Shown one piece after another: positions 7,090-12,981 of a stretch of DNA of 15,296 nucleotides; the stretch's first letter is position 1; every line of letters begins with the position of its first letter. Source of the stretch: Caulobacteraceae bacterium (GTDB lineage: Bacteria > Pseudomonadota > Alphaproteobacteria > Caulobacterales > Caulobacteraceae); the NCBI GenBank assembly GCA_020852035.1, contig JADZBR010000049.1, positions 1-15,296 of the forward strand, written 5' to 3'. The translations under genes were made by a program, and so were the position numbers. The notes below the pieces were generated by a model. The model did no database searches. It was given only the letters and a program-made list of their open reading frames with translations, and was not told where the DNA came from.

Positions 7090-7953
7090 CTATCGCTGGC
7101 AGACCGGGCAATAGAATGTCGAACGGCCGGCCTGCACCTGGCGGGCGATCACGCCGCGGCAGCCGGGATTGGCGCAGGGTTCGCCCTCGCGGTCGTAAGC
7201 CTGGAAGCGGTGCTGGAAATAGCCCAGCGCCCCATCGACGCCGGCATGGTCGCGCAGGGTGGAGCCGCCAGCGAGGATGGCCTGCTCAAGCACCGTGCGC
7301 ACCGACTGCACGAGCCGCTCCAGCCGGTCCTTGCGGATCTTCCCCGCCGGCCTGAACGGCGAGATGCGCGCCCGGTGCAGCGCTTCGCAGGCGTAGATGT
7401 TGCCGACGCCGGCGACGATGCGCTGGTCGAGCAGCAGGGTCTTGGGCCCCTGCTTGCGCCCGGCGAAGGCGGCGGCGAGGGTCTGGGCGGTGAACGCCGC
7501 GCCCAGCGGCTCGGGGCCGAGGCCGCGGAACCACGGGTGCTCTTCCAGAGCGGCCGTCGGGATCAGGTCCATGTAGCCGAAGCGGCGCGGGTCGTAGAAG
7601 GTCGCCACCGCGCCGCCCTCGGTCTGGAAGACGACGTGGGCGTGCTTCGGGTCGGGCGGGCTCGCCAGGGCGAAGTCGCCGGGGCGGACGGCGCCCTGCG
7701 GCCGGGCGATCTCGAAGCGTCCGCTCATGCCCAGGTGCATCACCAGGGTGTCGCCGCGGTCGAGCGGGGCGAGCAGGTACTTGGCGCGCCGGTGCATGGC
7801 CTCGATGCGCGCGCCGGTCAGCCGCTGGACGAAGCCCTCCGGAAAGGGGAACCGCAGGTCGGGCCGCCGCGCCTCGACCCGCGCCAGCCGCGCGCCGGCC
7901 AGCACCGGCTCCAGCCCGCGGCGGACGGTCTCGACTTCGGGCAGTTCGGGCAT
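7090..7953 (-). CDS. mutM: Formamidopyrimidine-DNA glycosylase (Fpg/MutM)
   Basis: Bifunctional glycosylase/AP lyase that excises 8-oxoguanine and formamidopyrimidines from DNA. It is 287 aa. The start MPELPEVETV is decisive: after Met removal Pro2 is the catalytic amine and Glu3 is essential, so the ATG at 7953 is right, and an in-frame GTG at 7965 would bury the catalytic Pro. K58 (RRAKYL) matches the conserved E. coli K57 region. QRIVAGVGNIYACEALHRA is the H2TH segment. The C-terminal zinc finger uses C260-x4-C265-x16-C282-x2-C285 and contains AGRSTFYC with the DNA-contacting Arg. The first spacing is x4, where E. coli has x2; this looks like the form common in alphaproteobacteria. It heads the minus-strand group with the TraB-like and hydratase genes and is divergent from ubiE. 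Confidence 0.97.
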   Translation of the reverse strand: MPELPEVETVRRGLEPVLAGARLARVEARRPDLRFPFPEGFVQRLTGARIEAMHRRAKYLLAPLDRGDTLVMHLGMSGRFEIARPQGAVRPGDFALASPPDPKHAHVVFQTEGGAVATFYDPRRFGYMDLIPTAALEEHPWFRGLGPEPLGAAFTAQTLAAAFAGRKQGPKTLLLDQRIVAGVGNIYACEALHRARISPFRPAGKIRKDRLERLVQSVRTVLEQAILAGGSTLRDHAGVDGALGYFQHRFQAYDREGEPCANPGCRGVIARQVQAGRSTFYCPVCQR

Positions 7954-8039
7954 GGGCGCGCTCACGGACTGGGCGATGCGCCCTTGGCCCTTATGTGCGC
8001 GGCTGGGCGCCGGGCGGGCAAGGGGCTAAGAGCGGGGCC

Positions 8040-8789
8040 ATGACCGCCACCTTCGGCTATCGCGACGTCGACGCATCGGAAAAGGCCGGCCTCGTGCGCG
8101 GGGTCTTCGACCGCGTCGCCAGCCGCTACGACCTGATGAACGACCTGATGAGCGCGGGCGTGCACCGGCTCTGGAAGGACGCGGCGGCGGCCAGGCTCAA
8201 TCCGCAGCCGGGCGAGCTGATCCTCGACGTGGCCGGCGGCACCGGCGACATGGCGCGGCGCTACGCGAGGATGGCCCGCCGGGCGCAGGAGCGCCGGGGG
8301 GGCGAGGACGCCCGCATCGTGGTCATCGACTACAACGCCGAGATGACGGGCGAAGGCATCGCCAAGGGCGCGCCGCCGGAGGTCGCCTGGGCGGTCGGCG
8401 ACGCGCAGGCCCTGCCCGTGCCGGACGCCAGCGCCGACGCCTACTCCATCTCCTTCGGCCTCAGGAACGTGACCGACGTGGCCGCCGCCCTGCGCGAGGC
8501 CCGGCGGGTGCTGAAGCCCGGCGGGCGGTTCATGTGCCTGGAGTTCTCCCGGCCGGTCAGCGAGGCGCTGCAGAAGGCTTATGACGCTTACTCCTTCAAG
8601 GTGATCCCGTTCATCGGCGACAAGGTGACCGGCGACCGCGACGCCTATCAGTACCTCGTCGAGAGCATCCGCCGGTTCCCGGATCAGCGGACCCTGGCGC
8701 GCATGATGACCGAGGCGGGGTTCGCGCGGACAGGCTTCACCAACTTCACCGGCGGGGTGGCCGCGCTGCACACCGGCTGGGCGATCTGA
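8040..8789 (+). CDS. ubiE: Ubiquinone/menaquinone biosynthesis C-methyltransferase UbiE
   Basis: SAM-dependent C-methyltransferase of the benzoquinol ring in ubiquinone synthesis (demethylmenaquinone in organisms that have it). 249 aa, the usual size. VRGVFDRVASRYDLMNDLMS (19-38) and FGLRNVTD (139-146) are UbiE signatures; LDVAGGTGD (62-70) is the SAM-binding glycine motif. I start at the ATG at 8040 (MTATFGYRDV). An upstream in-frame start at 7995 would add residues unlike the family. There is only a weak Shine-Dalgarno; CTAAGAG about 8 nt upstream resembles a -10, so a very short leader is possible. It is followed after 1 nt by ubiB, so the two are surely co-transcribed, and it is divergent from mutM across 86 bp. 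Confidence 0.96.
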   Translation: MTATFGYRDVDASEKAGLVRGVFDRVASRYDLMNDLMSAGVHRLWKDAAAARLNPQPGELILDVAGGTGDMARRYARMARRAQERRGGEDARIVVIDYNAEMTGEGIAKGAPPEVAWAVGDAQALPVPDASADAYSISFGLRNVTDVAAALREARRVLKPGGRFMCLEFSRPVSEALQKAYDAYSFKVIPFIGDKVTGDRDAYQYLVESIRRFPDQRTLARMMTEAGFARTGFTNFTGGVAALHTGWAI

Positions 8790-8790
8790 C

Positions 8791-10281
8791 ATGGCCGGGA
8801 TCGCCGCCTTCGGGCGTCTGGTCGGCGCAGGCTGGCGGCTGGCCCGGCACGACGCCCTCCTGCCCCGCGAGTTCGAGCATTTCTATCCGCCGGCGCTGCG
8901 GACGGCGGGCGGGTTCCTGCGGCTCTTCGCCGGCGGCGCGGCGCGGCGGGGACGCCCTGGCGAGCGGCTGGCCCGCGCCCTGGAGGGGCTGGGGCCGGTG
9001 GCGATCAAGCTCGGCCAGCTGCTCTCCACGCGCGGGGACATCTTCGGGGCCGAGTTCGCCGAGGACCTGTCGCACCTGAAGGACCGCCTGCCGCCGTTCC
9101 CCACGGCGCTCGCCCGCGCGGAGATCGAGCGCGAGCTGGGCAAGCCGGTCGACGCCATCTTCGCCCGCTTCGGCGAGCCGGTGGGCGCGGCCTCCCTGGC
9201 CCAGGCGCATGACGCGCAGATGCCCGACGGCCGCCGGGTGGCGGTGAAGGTGCTGCGGCCCGGCGTCGAACAGCGGGTCGAGGCCGACAGCGAGGCCCTG
9301 CGCCTGGCCGCCGCCCTGGTCGAGGACCGTGTGCCGCTCGCCCGCCGTCTGGAGCCGCGCGCCTTCGCCGCCACGGTGATCCGCGCGACCCTTCTGGAAC
9401 TCGACCTGCGCATGGAGGCGGCCGGCGCCGACGAGCTGCGCGAGGTGATGGCCGCCGACGGCTACATGCAGGCGCCGAAGGTGGTCTGGGAGGCGGCCGG
9501 CAAGCGCGTGCTGGCCCTGGAATGGGCGCCGGGCATGCCGCTGTCCGACCCGGCCTCGCTGGACCAGCCGGGGCTCGACCGCAAGGCGCTGGCCAACAAC
9601 GTGATCCGCGGGTTCCTGGCCCAGGCGATGGACCACGGCGTGTTCCACGCCGACCTGCACGAGGGGAACCTGTTCGTCGCCGCGCCGGACACCCTGACGG
9701 CGGTCGACTTCGGCATCATCGGGCGGCTGGGCCGGGCCGAGCGGCGCTATCTGGCCGAGATCCTCTGGGGCTTCCTGCAGCGCGACTACATGCGGGTGGC
9801 GCAGGTGCATTTCGACGCCGGCTACGTGCCCGCCGGCCAGGACGTGGCCGCCTTCGCCCAGGCCCTGCGGGCGGTGGGCGAGCCGGTGTTCGGGCGGCCG
9901 GTCAGCGAGGTCTCGATGGGCCGCCTCCTGACCCAGCTGTTCGAGATCACCGCCCTCTTCGAGATGCGCCTGCAGCCGCAGCTCGTCTTGCTGCAGAAGA
10001 CCCAGCTGACGGTCGAGGGTGTGGCGCGCCGCATCGACCCCGAGCACGACATCTGGGCCGCCTCCGACCCGGTGGTGCGCCGCTGGATCGCCCGCGAGCT
10101 GTCGCCCAAGGCGCGGGTCGAGCGGCTGGTCGAGGAGGGCCTCACCGCGCTCCGGCGTCTGGCCGAGCCGCCGGCGGTGGTGGTCACGCCGGCTGTGAAG
10201 GCTTCGGCGCGCTGGCCGTGGTTCCTGGCGGGTGCGGCGGTGGCGGCCGCGGCCGCTTGGCTGACTCTCTTAATCAGCTGA
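8791..10281 (+). CDS. ubiB: UbiB protein-kinase-like ATPase for ubiquinone biosynthesis
   Basis: Membrane-anchored atypical kinase (ABC1/COQ8/UbiB family) needed for ubiquinone synthesis; it acts as an ATPase rather than a protein kinase. At 496 aa it is slightly shorter than E. coli UbiB (546). The family KxGQ motif is in AIKLGQLLSTR (K73-Q76). The Ala-rich loop GAASLAQ (132-138) replaces the kinase glycine loop. The ATP lysine is K153 in AVKVLRPGV, the catalytic loop is FHADLHEGN (D288, N293), and the metal-binding DFG is at D306. A hydrophobic C-terminal segment rich in Ala/Leu/Trp (about 473-495) is the membrane anchor. Start ATG is 1 nt after the ubiE stop. A palindromic repeat begins 9 nt after its stop and may terminate the ubiE-ubiB mRNA. 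Confidence 0.96.
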   Translation: MAGIAAFGRLVGAGWRLARHDALLPREFEHFYPPALRTAGGFLRLFAGGAARRGRPGERLARALEGLGPVAIKLGQLLSTRGDIFGAEFAEDLSHLKDRLPPFPTALARAEIERELGKPVDAIFARFGEPVGAASLAQAHDAQMPDGRRVAVKVLRPGVEQRVEADSEALRLAAALVEDRVPLARRLEPRAFAATVIRATLLELDLRMEAAGADELREVMAADGYMQAPKVVWEAAGKRVLALEWAPGMPLSDPASLDQPGLDRKALANNVIRGFLAQAMDHGVFHADLHEGNLFVAAPDTLTAVDFGIIGRLGRAERRYLAEILWGFLQRDYMRVAQVHFDAGYVPAGQDVAAFAQALRAVGEPVFGRPVSEVSMGRLLTQLFEITALFEMRLQPQLVLLQKTQLTVEGVARRIDPEHDIWAASDPVVRRWIARELSPKARVERLVEEGLTALRRLAEPPAVVVTPAVKASARWPWFLAGAAVAAAAAWLTLLIS

Positions 10282-10290
10282 CCCTCCACT

Positions 10291-10321
10291 TCCGCTCATC
10301 CCCGCGAAAGCGGGGACCCAG
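10291..10321 (+). repeat. Left 31-bp inverted repeat with GAAA-loop hairpin
   Basis: Begins TCCGCTCATCCCCGCGAAAG and ends GCGGGGACCCAG. The inner stem is TCCCCGC/GCGGGGA with a GAAA loop, followed by T-rich TTCTTTTC, so on the plus strand it can act as a terminator for ubiB. It is the exact reverse complement of 10628-10658. Confidence 0.9.
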
Positions 10322-10327
10322 TTCTTT

Positions 10328-10615
10328 TCAGTTCGGCTCGAGCGCCTCGGCGAGATCGGCCCAGCCCGGGTTGAACCGCTCGATGAGTTCGAGCTTCCAG
10401 ACCCTGCGCCATTTCTTCATCGCCCGCTCCCGAGCGAATGCGCCTGCGCGGGTCTCGAACTGCTCGTAGTGCACCAGCTTTTTCACGCCGTACTTCGTGG
10501 TGAAACTTCCTGGCCTTCCTTCCGTGTGCTGCCAAATGCGTCGGTTCAGATTGTCTGTGTGACCGATGTAGAGAGTCCCGTTTCGCTGACTGGCTAGGAT
10601 GTAGACGTAGAACAT
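10328..10615 (-). CDS. Small GIY-YIG nuclease family protein
   Basis: Stand-alone GIY-YIG domain, 95 aa, similar in size to the small UvrC/endonuclease-like proteins (often mislabelled 'excinuclease subunit C') common in proteobacteria. It starts MFYVYILASQ (the 'GIY' strand, here YVY), followed by TLYIGHT (YIG at 16-18). Arg25/26 in NRRIWQH is the likely catalytic Arg with H30, and E63 in RERAMKKW is the metal-binding Glu. N82-P in RFNPGW completes the family pattern. There is no extra DNA-binding domain, so partner or structure recognition is unclear. I use the ATG at 10615. A TTG at 10621 is better spaced from AGG at the end of the flanking repeat (6 nt), so the repeat itself may supply the ribosome-binding site. 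The stop is 6 nt from the other repeat. Lower GC than its neighbours. Confidence 0.9.
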   Translation of the reverse strand: MFYVYILASQRNGTLYIGHTDNLNRRIWQHTEGRPGSFTTKYGVKKLVHYEQFETRAGAFARERAMKKWRRVWKLELIERFNPGWADLAEALEPN

Positions 10616-10627
10616 CGGCAAAAAAGC

Positions 10628-10658
10628 CTGGGTCCCCGCTTTCGCGGGGATGAGCGGA
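10628..10658 (-). repeat. Right 31-bp inverted repeat with GAAA-loop hairpin
   Basis: Exact reverse complement of 10291-10321. On the minus strand the hairpin is followed by ACCCAGGC and a run of about seven Ts, so it can serve as an intrinsic terminator for the lipoprotein gene that ends 7 nt upstream. It also leads directly into the GIY-YIG start. Confidence 0.9.
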
Positions 10659-10665
10659 TTGAGAA

Positions 10666-11181
10666 TTATCCGGCGTCATCGTTGTCGTTGGCCGCGCGGC
10701 GGCCTTCGCGTTCCTTCTGGCGGTCCCAGTAGGCCCGTCCGTCGTCCGGCTTGAACATTGTTCGCGGCGCGCCCTCGGCGGTGGCGACGGCGAAGACGTT
10801 GGACCTGGCGTCATAGATCAGGAGGTCGCCGTTCGGGCGGCTCAGCGTCTCGGCGCCGGCCGGCGGGTGAGAGACGAAGGCGTGGGCCTTCTTCACATAG
10901 TCGTCGACGTCGCGGGCCCCGAACGCCTCGCCGTTGCGGGCGAAGTGGCGGGCGGCGTTCTCGGTGGCGGTATGGCGGCTGTTGGCCGACCACATCGGCT
11001 TGCCGTCGACCTTGGGGACCGGCGCGGCGCGCGGGTCGTCGGCCTGGGCCTGGCGCTGCGGCGCGGCGGAGACGGCCGGTTCGGCGACCGGCTCCTGCTT
11101 GGCGACGGCGGAGGGGCCGTTGTCGCAGGCGGCCAGGGCGAGGAGGGCGGCGAGCGCCAGGGCGGATTTCGTCCAGTGCAT
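10666..11181 (-). CDS. Lipoprotein with BECR-like (RNase/toxin-fold) C-terminal region
   Basis: This protein is 171 aa. Residues 1-19 are a lipoprotein signal with lipobox LAAC (C19); Asp follows at +2, which in E. coli would mean inner-membrane retention. A Pro/Ala/Gln-rich linker (about 20-60) joins a C-terminal domain. Its pattern is ENAARHFARNGEAFGARDVDDY, then NGDLLIYDARSNVFAVATAEG, then PRTMFKPDDGRAYW. The order HF-x(3)-G-x-x-FG, a YD-x(3)-N-x-F strand, and R-T-x-F-K-P near a final Tyr/Trp/Gln resembles barnase/EndoU/ColicinE5-D/RelE-type domains in phage and polymorphic-toxin proteins; possible active residues are H79, R140, T141 and K144. This is pattern recall, not a search. AGGA lies 8 nt before the ATG. 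No obvious immunity gene is adjacent. It is convergent with ubiB across the GIY-YIG cassette. Confidence 0.75.
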   Translation of the reverse strand: MHWTKSALALAALLALAACDNGPSAVAKQEPVAEPAVSAAPQRQAQADDPRAAPVPKVDGKPMWSANSRHTATENAARHFARNGEAFGARDVDDYVKKAHAFVSHPPAGAETLSRPNGDLLIYDARSNVFAVATAEGAPRTMFKPDDGRAYWDRQKEREGRRAANDNDDAG

Positions 11182-11234
11182 GTGTTTCTTCCTGAAGCAA
11201 CCCCAGAGGGCAGCTAAGCGTCCCCACGCGCGGT

Positions 11235-11263
11235 TTGTCCAGCCACCGGCTTTGGCTTAAGAG
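11235..11263 (+). promoter_or_regulatory. Candidate promoter of coaBC-dut
   Basis: TTGTCC (11235-11240), a 17-nt spacer, then TAAGAG (11258-11263), about 30 nt before the coaBC start. Spacing is ideal, with four and three of six matches to the sigma-70 consensus. It is the only reasonable candidate in the 112-bp divergent spacer. Confidence 0.3.
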
Positions 11264-11293
11264 CCCGGCGGGTTGCATTCGGGAGCTCGCCCT

Positions 11294-12481
11294 TTGTCGG
11301 ACAAGCAGGTGCTGCTGATCGTCGGCGGCGGGATCGCGGCCTACAAGGCGCTGGAGCTGACGCGCCTGTTCCGCAAGGCCGGGGTCGGCGTGCGGCCGAT
11401 CCTGACCCGGGCGGGGGCGGAGTTCGTCACGCCCCTGTCGCTCGCCGCGCTCTGCGAGGACAGGGTCTACACAGACCTCTTCTCCCTGACCGACGAGGCG
11501 GAGATGGGTCATATCGAGCTTTCCCGCTCGGCCGACCTGATCGTGGTGGCGCCGGCCACCGCCGACCTGATGGCCAAGGCGGCGCACGGCCTGGCCGACG
11601 ACCTCGCCTCCACCACCCTGCTCGCCACCGACACGCCGGTGCTGATGGCCCCGGCGATGAACGTGCGGATGTGGGGCCACGCCGCCACCCGCCGAAACCT
11701 GGCGACCCTGAAGGGCGACGGGATCGCCTTCGTCGGGCCGGGCGAGGGAGCGATGGCCTGCGGCGAGTTCGGCGAGGGGCGCCTCGCCGAGCCGGAACAG
11801 ATCTTCGAGGCGGCGATGGCCATGCTGGGCGCCGGCGGGCCGCTGGCCGGCAAGCGCGCGGTGGTCACCGCCGGGCCGACCGCCGAGCCGATCGACCCGG
11901 TGCGGGTGCTGACCAACCTTTCCTCCGGCAAGCAGGGGTATGCGATCGCCGAGGCGCTGGCGGCGCTGGGCGCGGAGGTGACGCTGGTCTCCGGTCCGAC
12001 CGCCCTCTCCACGCCGCTGGGCGTCAGGCGCGTGCAGGTGCGGACGGCGGTCGAGATGCTGGCCGCCTGCGAGGCCGCCCTGCCGGCCGACATCGCCGTC
12101 TGCGTGGCGGCGGTGGCCGACTGGCGGCCGGACACGGTCGGCGAGGGCAAGCTGAAGAAGAAGCCCGGCGGGCCTCCGACCATCGCCCTGGTGGAGAACC
12201 CGGACATCCTGGCCACCCTCTCGCGCGGCGCGCGGCGGCCCAGGCTGGTGGTCGGCTTCGCGGCCGAGACCGGCGATCTGATCAAGTACGCCGAGGGCAA
12301 GCTGAAGACCAAGGGCTGCGACTGGATCGTCGCCAACGACGTGGCGGCGGGCAAGGTGATCGGCGGCGACGACAACACTGTCGCCCTGGTGAGCGCCGGC
12401 GGCGTGGAGCAGTGGGCCAAGGCGTCCAAGGCCGAGGTCGCCCGGCGCCTGGCCGCCCGCATCGCCGAGGAGCTGGCATGA
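11294..12481 (+). CDS. coaBC: Bifunctional phosphopantothenoylcysteine decarboxylase / phosphopantothenate-cysteine ligase
   Basis: Carries out two steps of coenzyme A synthesis: CTP-dependent joining of 4'-phosphopantothenate to cysteine (CoaB) and FMN-dependent decarboxylation (CoaC). It is 395 aa; E. coli CoaBC is 406. The N-terminal CoaC half has GGGIAAYK (11-18), catalytic H73 in HIELSRSAD, substrate-binding PAMNVRMW (N123) and C156 in MACGEFGEGRL. The CoaB half begins near GKRAVVTAGPTAEPID (187-201), with TNLSSGKQG, AAVADWRP and a KLKKK lysine cluster (286-290). I choose the TTG at 11294, which has GGGAG 8 nt upstream and gives MSDKQVLLIVGGG; another TTG at 11273 lacks a Shine-Dalgarno. 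No in-frame ATG lies near the start. It overlaps dut by 4 bp (ATGA). Confidence 0.96.
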   Translation: MSDKQVLLIVGGGIAAYKALELTRLFRKAGVGVRPILTRAGAEFVTPLSLAALCEDRVYTDLFSLTDEAEMGHIELSRSADLIVVAPATADLMAKAAHGLADDLASTTLLATDTPVLMAPAMNVRMWGHAATRRNLATLKGDGIAFVGPGEGAMACGEFGEGRLAEPEQIFEAAMAMLGAGGPLAGKRAVVTAGPTAEPIDPVRVLTNLSSGKQGYAIAEALAALGAEVTLVSGPTALSTPLGVRRVQVRTAVEMLAACEAALPADIAVCVAAVADWRPDTVGEGKLKKKPGGPPTIALVENPDILATLSRGARRPRLVVGFAAETGDLIKYAEGKLKTKGCDWIVANDVAAGKVIGGDDNTVALVSAGGVEQWAKASKAEVARRLAARIAEELA

Positions 12482-12930
12482 GCCCAACCGTCGCCCTCCA
12501 GCGCCTGCCGCACGCGGCGGGCATTCCCCTGCCGGCCTACGAGACCGCCCAGGCGGCGGGGATGGACCTGCGGGCCGCCGTGGCCGACGGCGAGGAGCTG
12601 GCGCTGCATCCGGGCTCGCGGTTCGCGGTGCCGACGGGGTTCGCCATCGCCCTGCCGGAGGGCTTCGAGGCGCAGGTTCGGCCGCGCTCGGGCCTGGCGC
12701 TGAAGAACGGCGTCACCTGCCTCAACAGCCCCGGCACCGTCGACGCCGACTACCGCGGCGAGGTGAAGGTGATCCTGGTCAATCACGGCGAGGAGACCTT
12801 CATCATCCGGCGCGGCGACCGCATCGCCCAGATGGTGATCGCGCCGGTGGTGCAGGCCGCCTGGCGCGAGGTGGAGAGCCTGGACGAGACCGCGCGCGGC
12901 GCCGGCGGCTTCGGCTCGACGGGCGTTTGA
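12478..12930 (+). CDS. dut: dUTP diphosphatase (dUTPase)
   Basis: Hydrolyses dUTP to dUMP and pyrophosphate, keeping uracil out of DNA and feeding thymidylate synthesis. 150 aa, the usual trimeric dUTPase length. All five family motifs are in order: AGMDLRA (27-33), RPRSGLALKNGV (68-79), GTVDADYRGEVKVILVN (86-102, catalytic D89), RRGDRIAQMVI (111-121) and the C-terminal P-loop-like GGFGSTG (143-149). Start ATG at 12478 overlaps the coaBC stop (ATGA), with GAGGAG 5 nt upstream inside coaBC, indicating translational coupling. A coaBC-dut pair is also found in E. coli and many other bacteria. It ends against a large palindrome shared with the convergent amidase gene. Confidence 0.97.
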   Translation: MSPTVALQRLPHAAGIPLPAYETAQAAGMDLRAAVADGEELALHPGSRFAVPTGFAIALPEGFEAQVRPRSGLALKNGVTCLNSPGTVDADYRGEVKVILVNHGEETFIIRRGDRIAQMVIAPVVQAAWREVESLDETARGAGGFGSTGV

Positions 12931-12981
12931 GCCCAAGTCCTCCCCCCTTTCCGCTTCGCTCCAAGGGGGAGGATTCTGGGC
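12931..12981. terminator. Large palindrome filling the dut/amidase convergent gap
   Basis: Nested arms: outer GCCCA (12931-12935) with TGGGC (12977-12981), and inner TCCTCCCCCCTT with AAGGGGGAGGA (one extra C on the left). The loop contains CCGCTTCGC. It occupies the entire 51 bp between the dut and amidase stop codons. It is probably a bidirectional transcription terminator. It shares the CCTCCCC/GGGGAGG arms with the repeats at 3071-3091 and 15265-15287. Confidence 0.7.

Larger units (their letters stand above)
10291..10658 (-). mobile_element. GIY-YIG nuclease cassette bounded by perfect 31-bp inverted repeats
   Basis: A compact unit of about 368 bp: a 95-aa GIY-YIG gene with only a few bases between each end of the ORF and a flanking repeat. 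The repeats at 10291-10321 and 10628-10658 are exact reverse complements over 31 bp. Each contains a 7-bp hairpin TCCCCGC-GAAA-GCGGGGA. The unit fills the gap between the ubiB stop (9 nt away) and the lipoprotein stop (7 nt away). The nuclease gene is about 59% GC by hand count, visibly lower than its roughly 70% GC neighbours. No target-site duplication is seen. Mobility is an inference: known REP/RAYT systems pair such palindromes with a Y1 transposase-like protein, which is absent here; the GIY-YIG nuclease may play a similar part. Confidence 0.55.

Noticed and set aside
8746..10047. 433-codon open frame antisense to ubiB
   Set aside because: Composition (Gln/His/Arg/Gly-rich) is that of a shadow frame, and ubiB has all family motifs on the other strand.
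10328..10615. UvrC excinuclease fragment
   Set aside because: The protein is complete as a stand-alone GIY-YIG domain with its own start and stop; the other UvrC domains are absent and no decay remnants surround it.
10291..10658. Insertion sequence or IS-derived MITE
   Set aside because: No transposase, no DDE or HUH motif and no target-site duplication; described instead as a GIY-YIG cassette with inverted repeats.
10291..10658. CRISPR-like repeat array
   Set aside because: There are only two copies, in inverted orientation and enclosing a gene, with no spacers.
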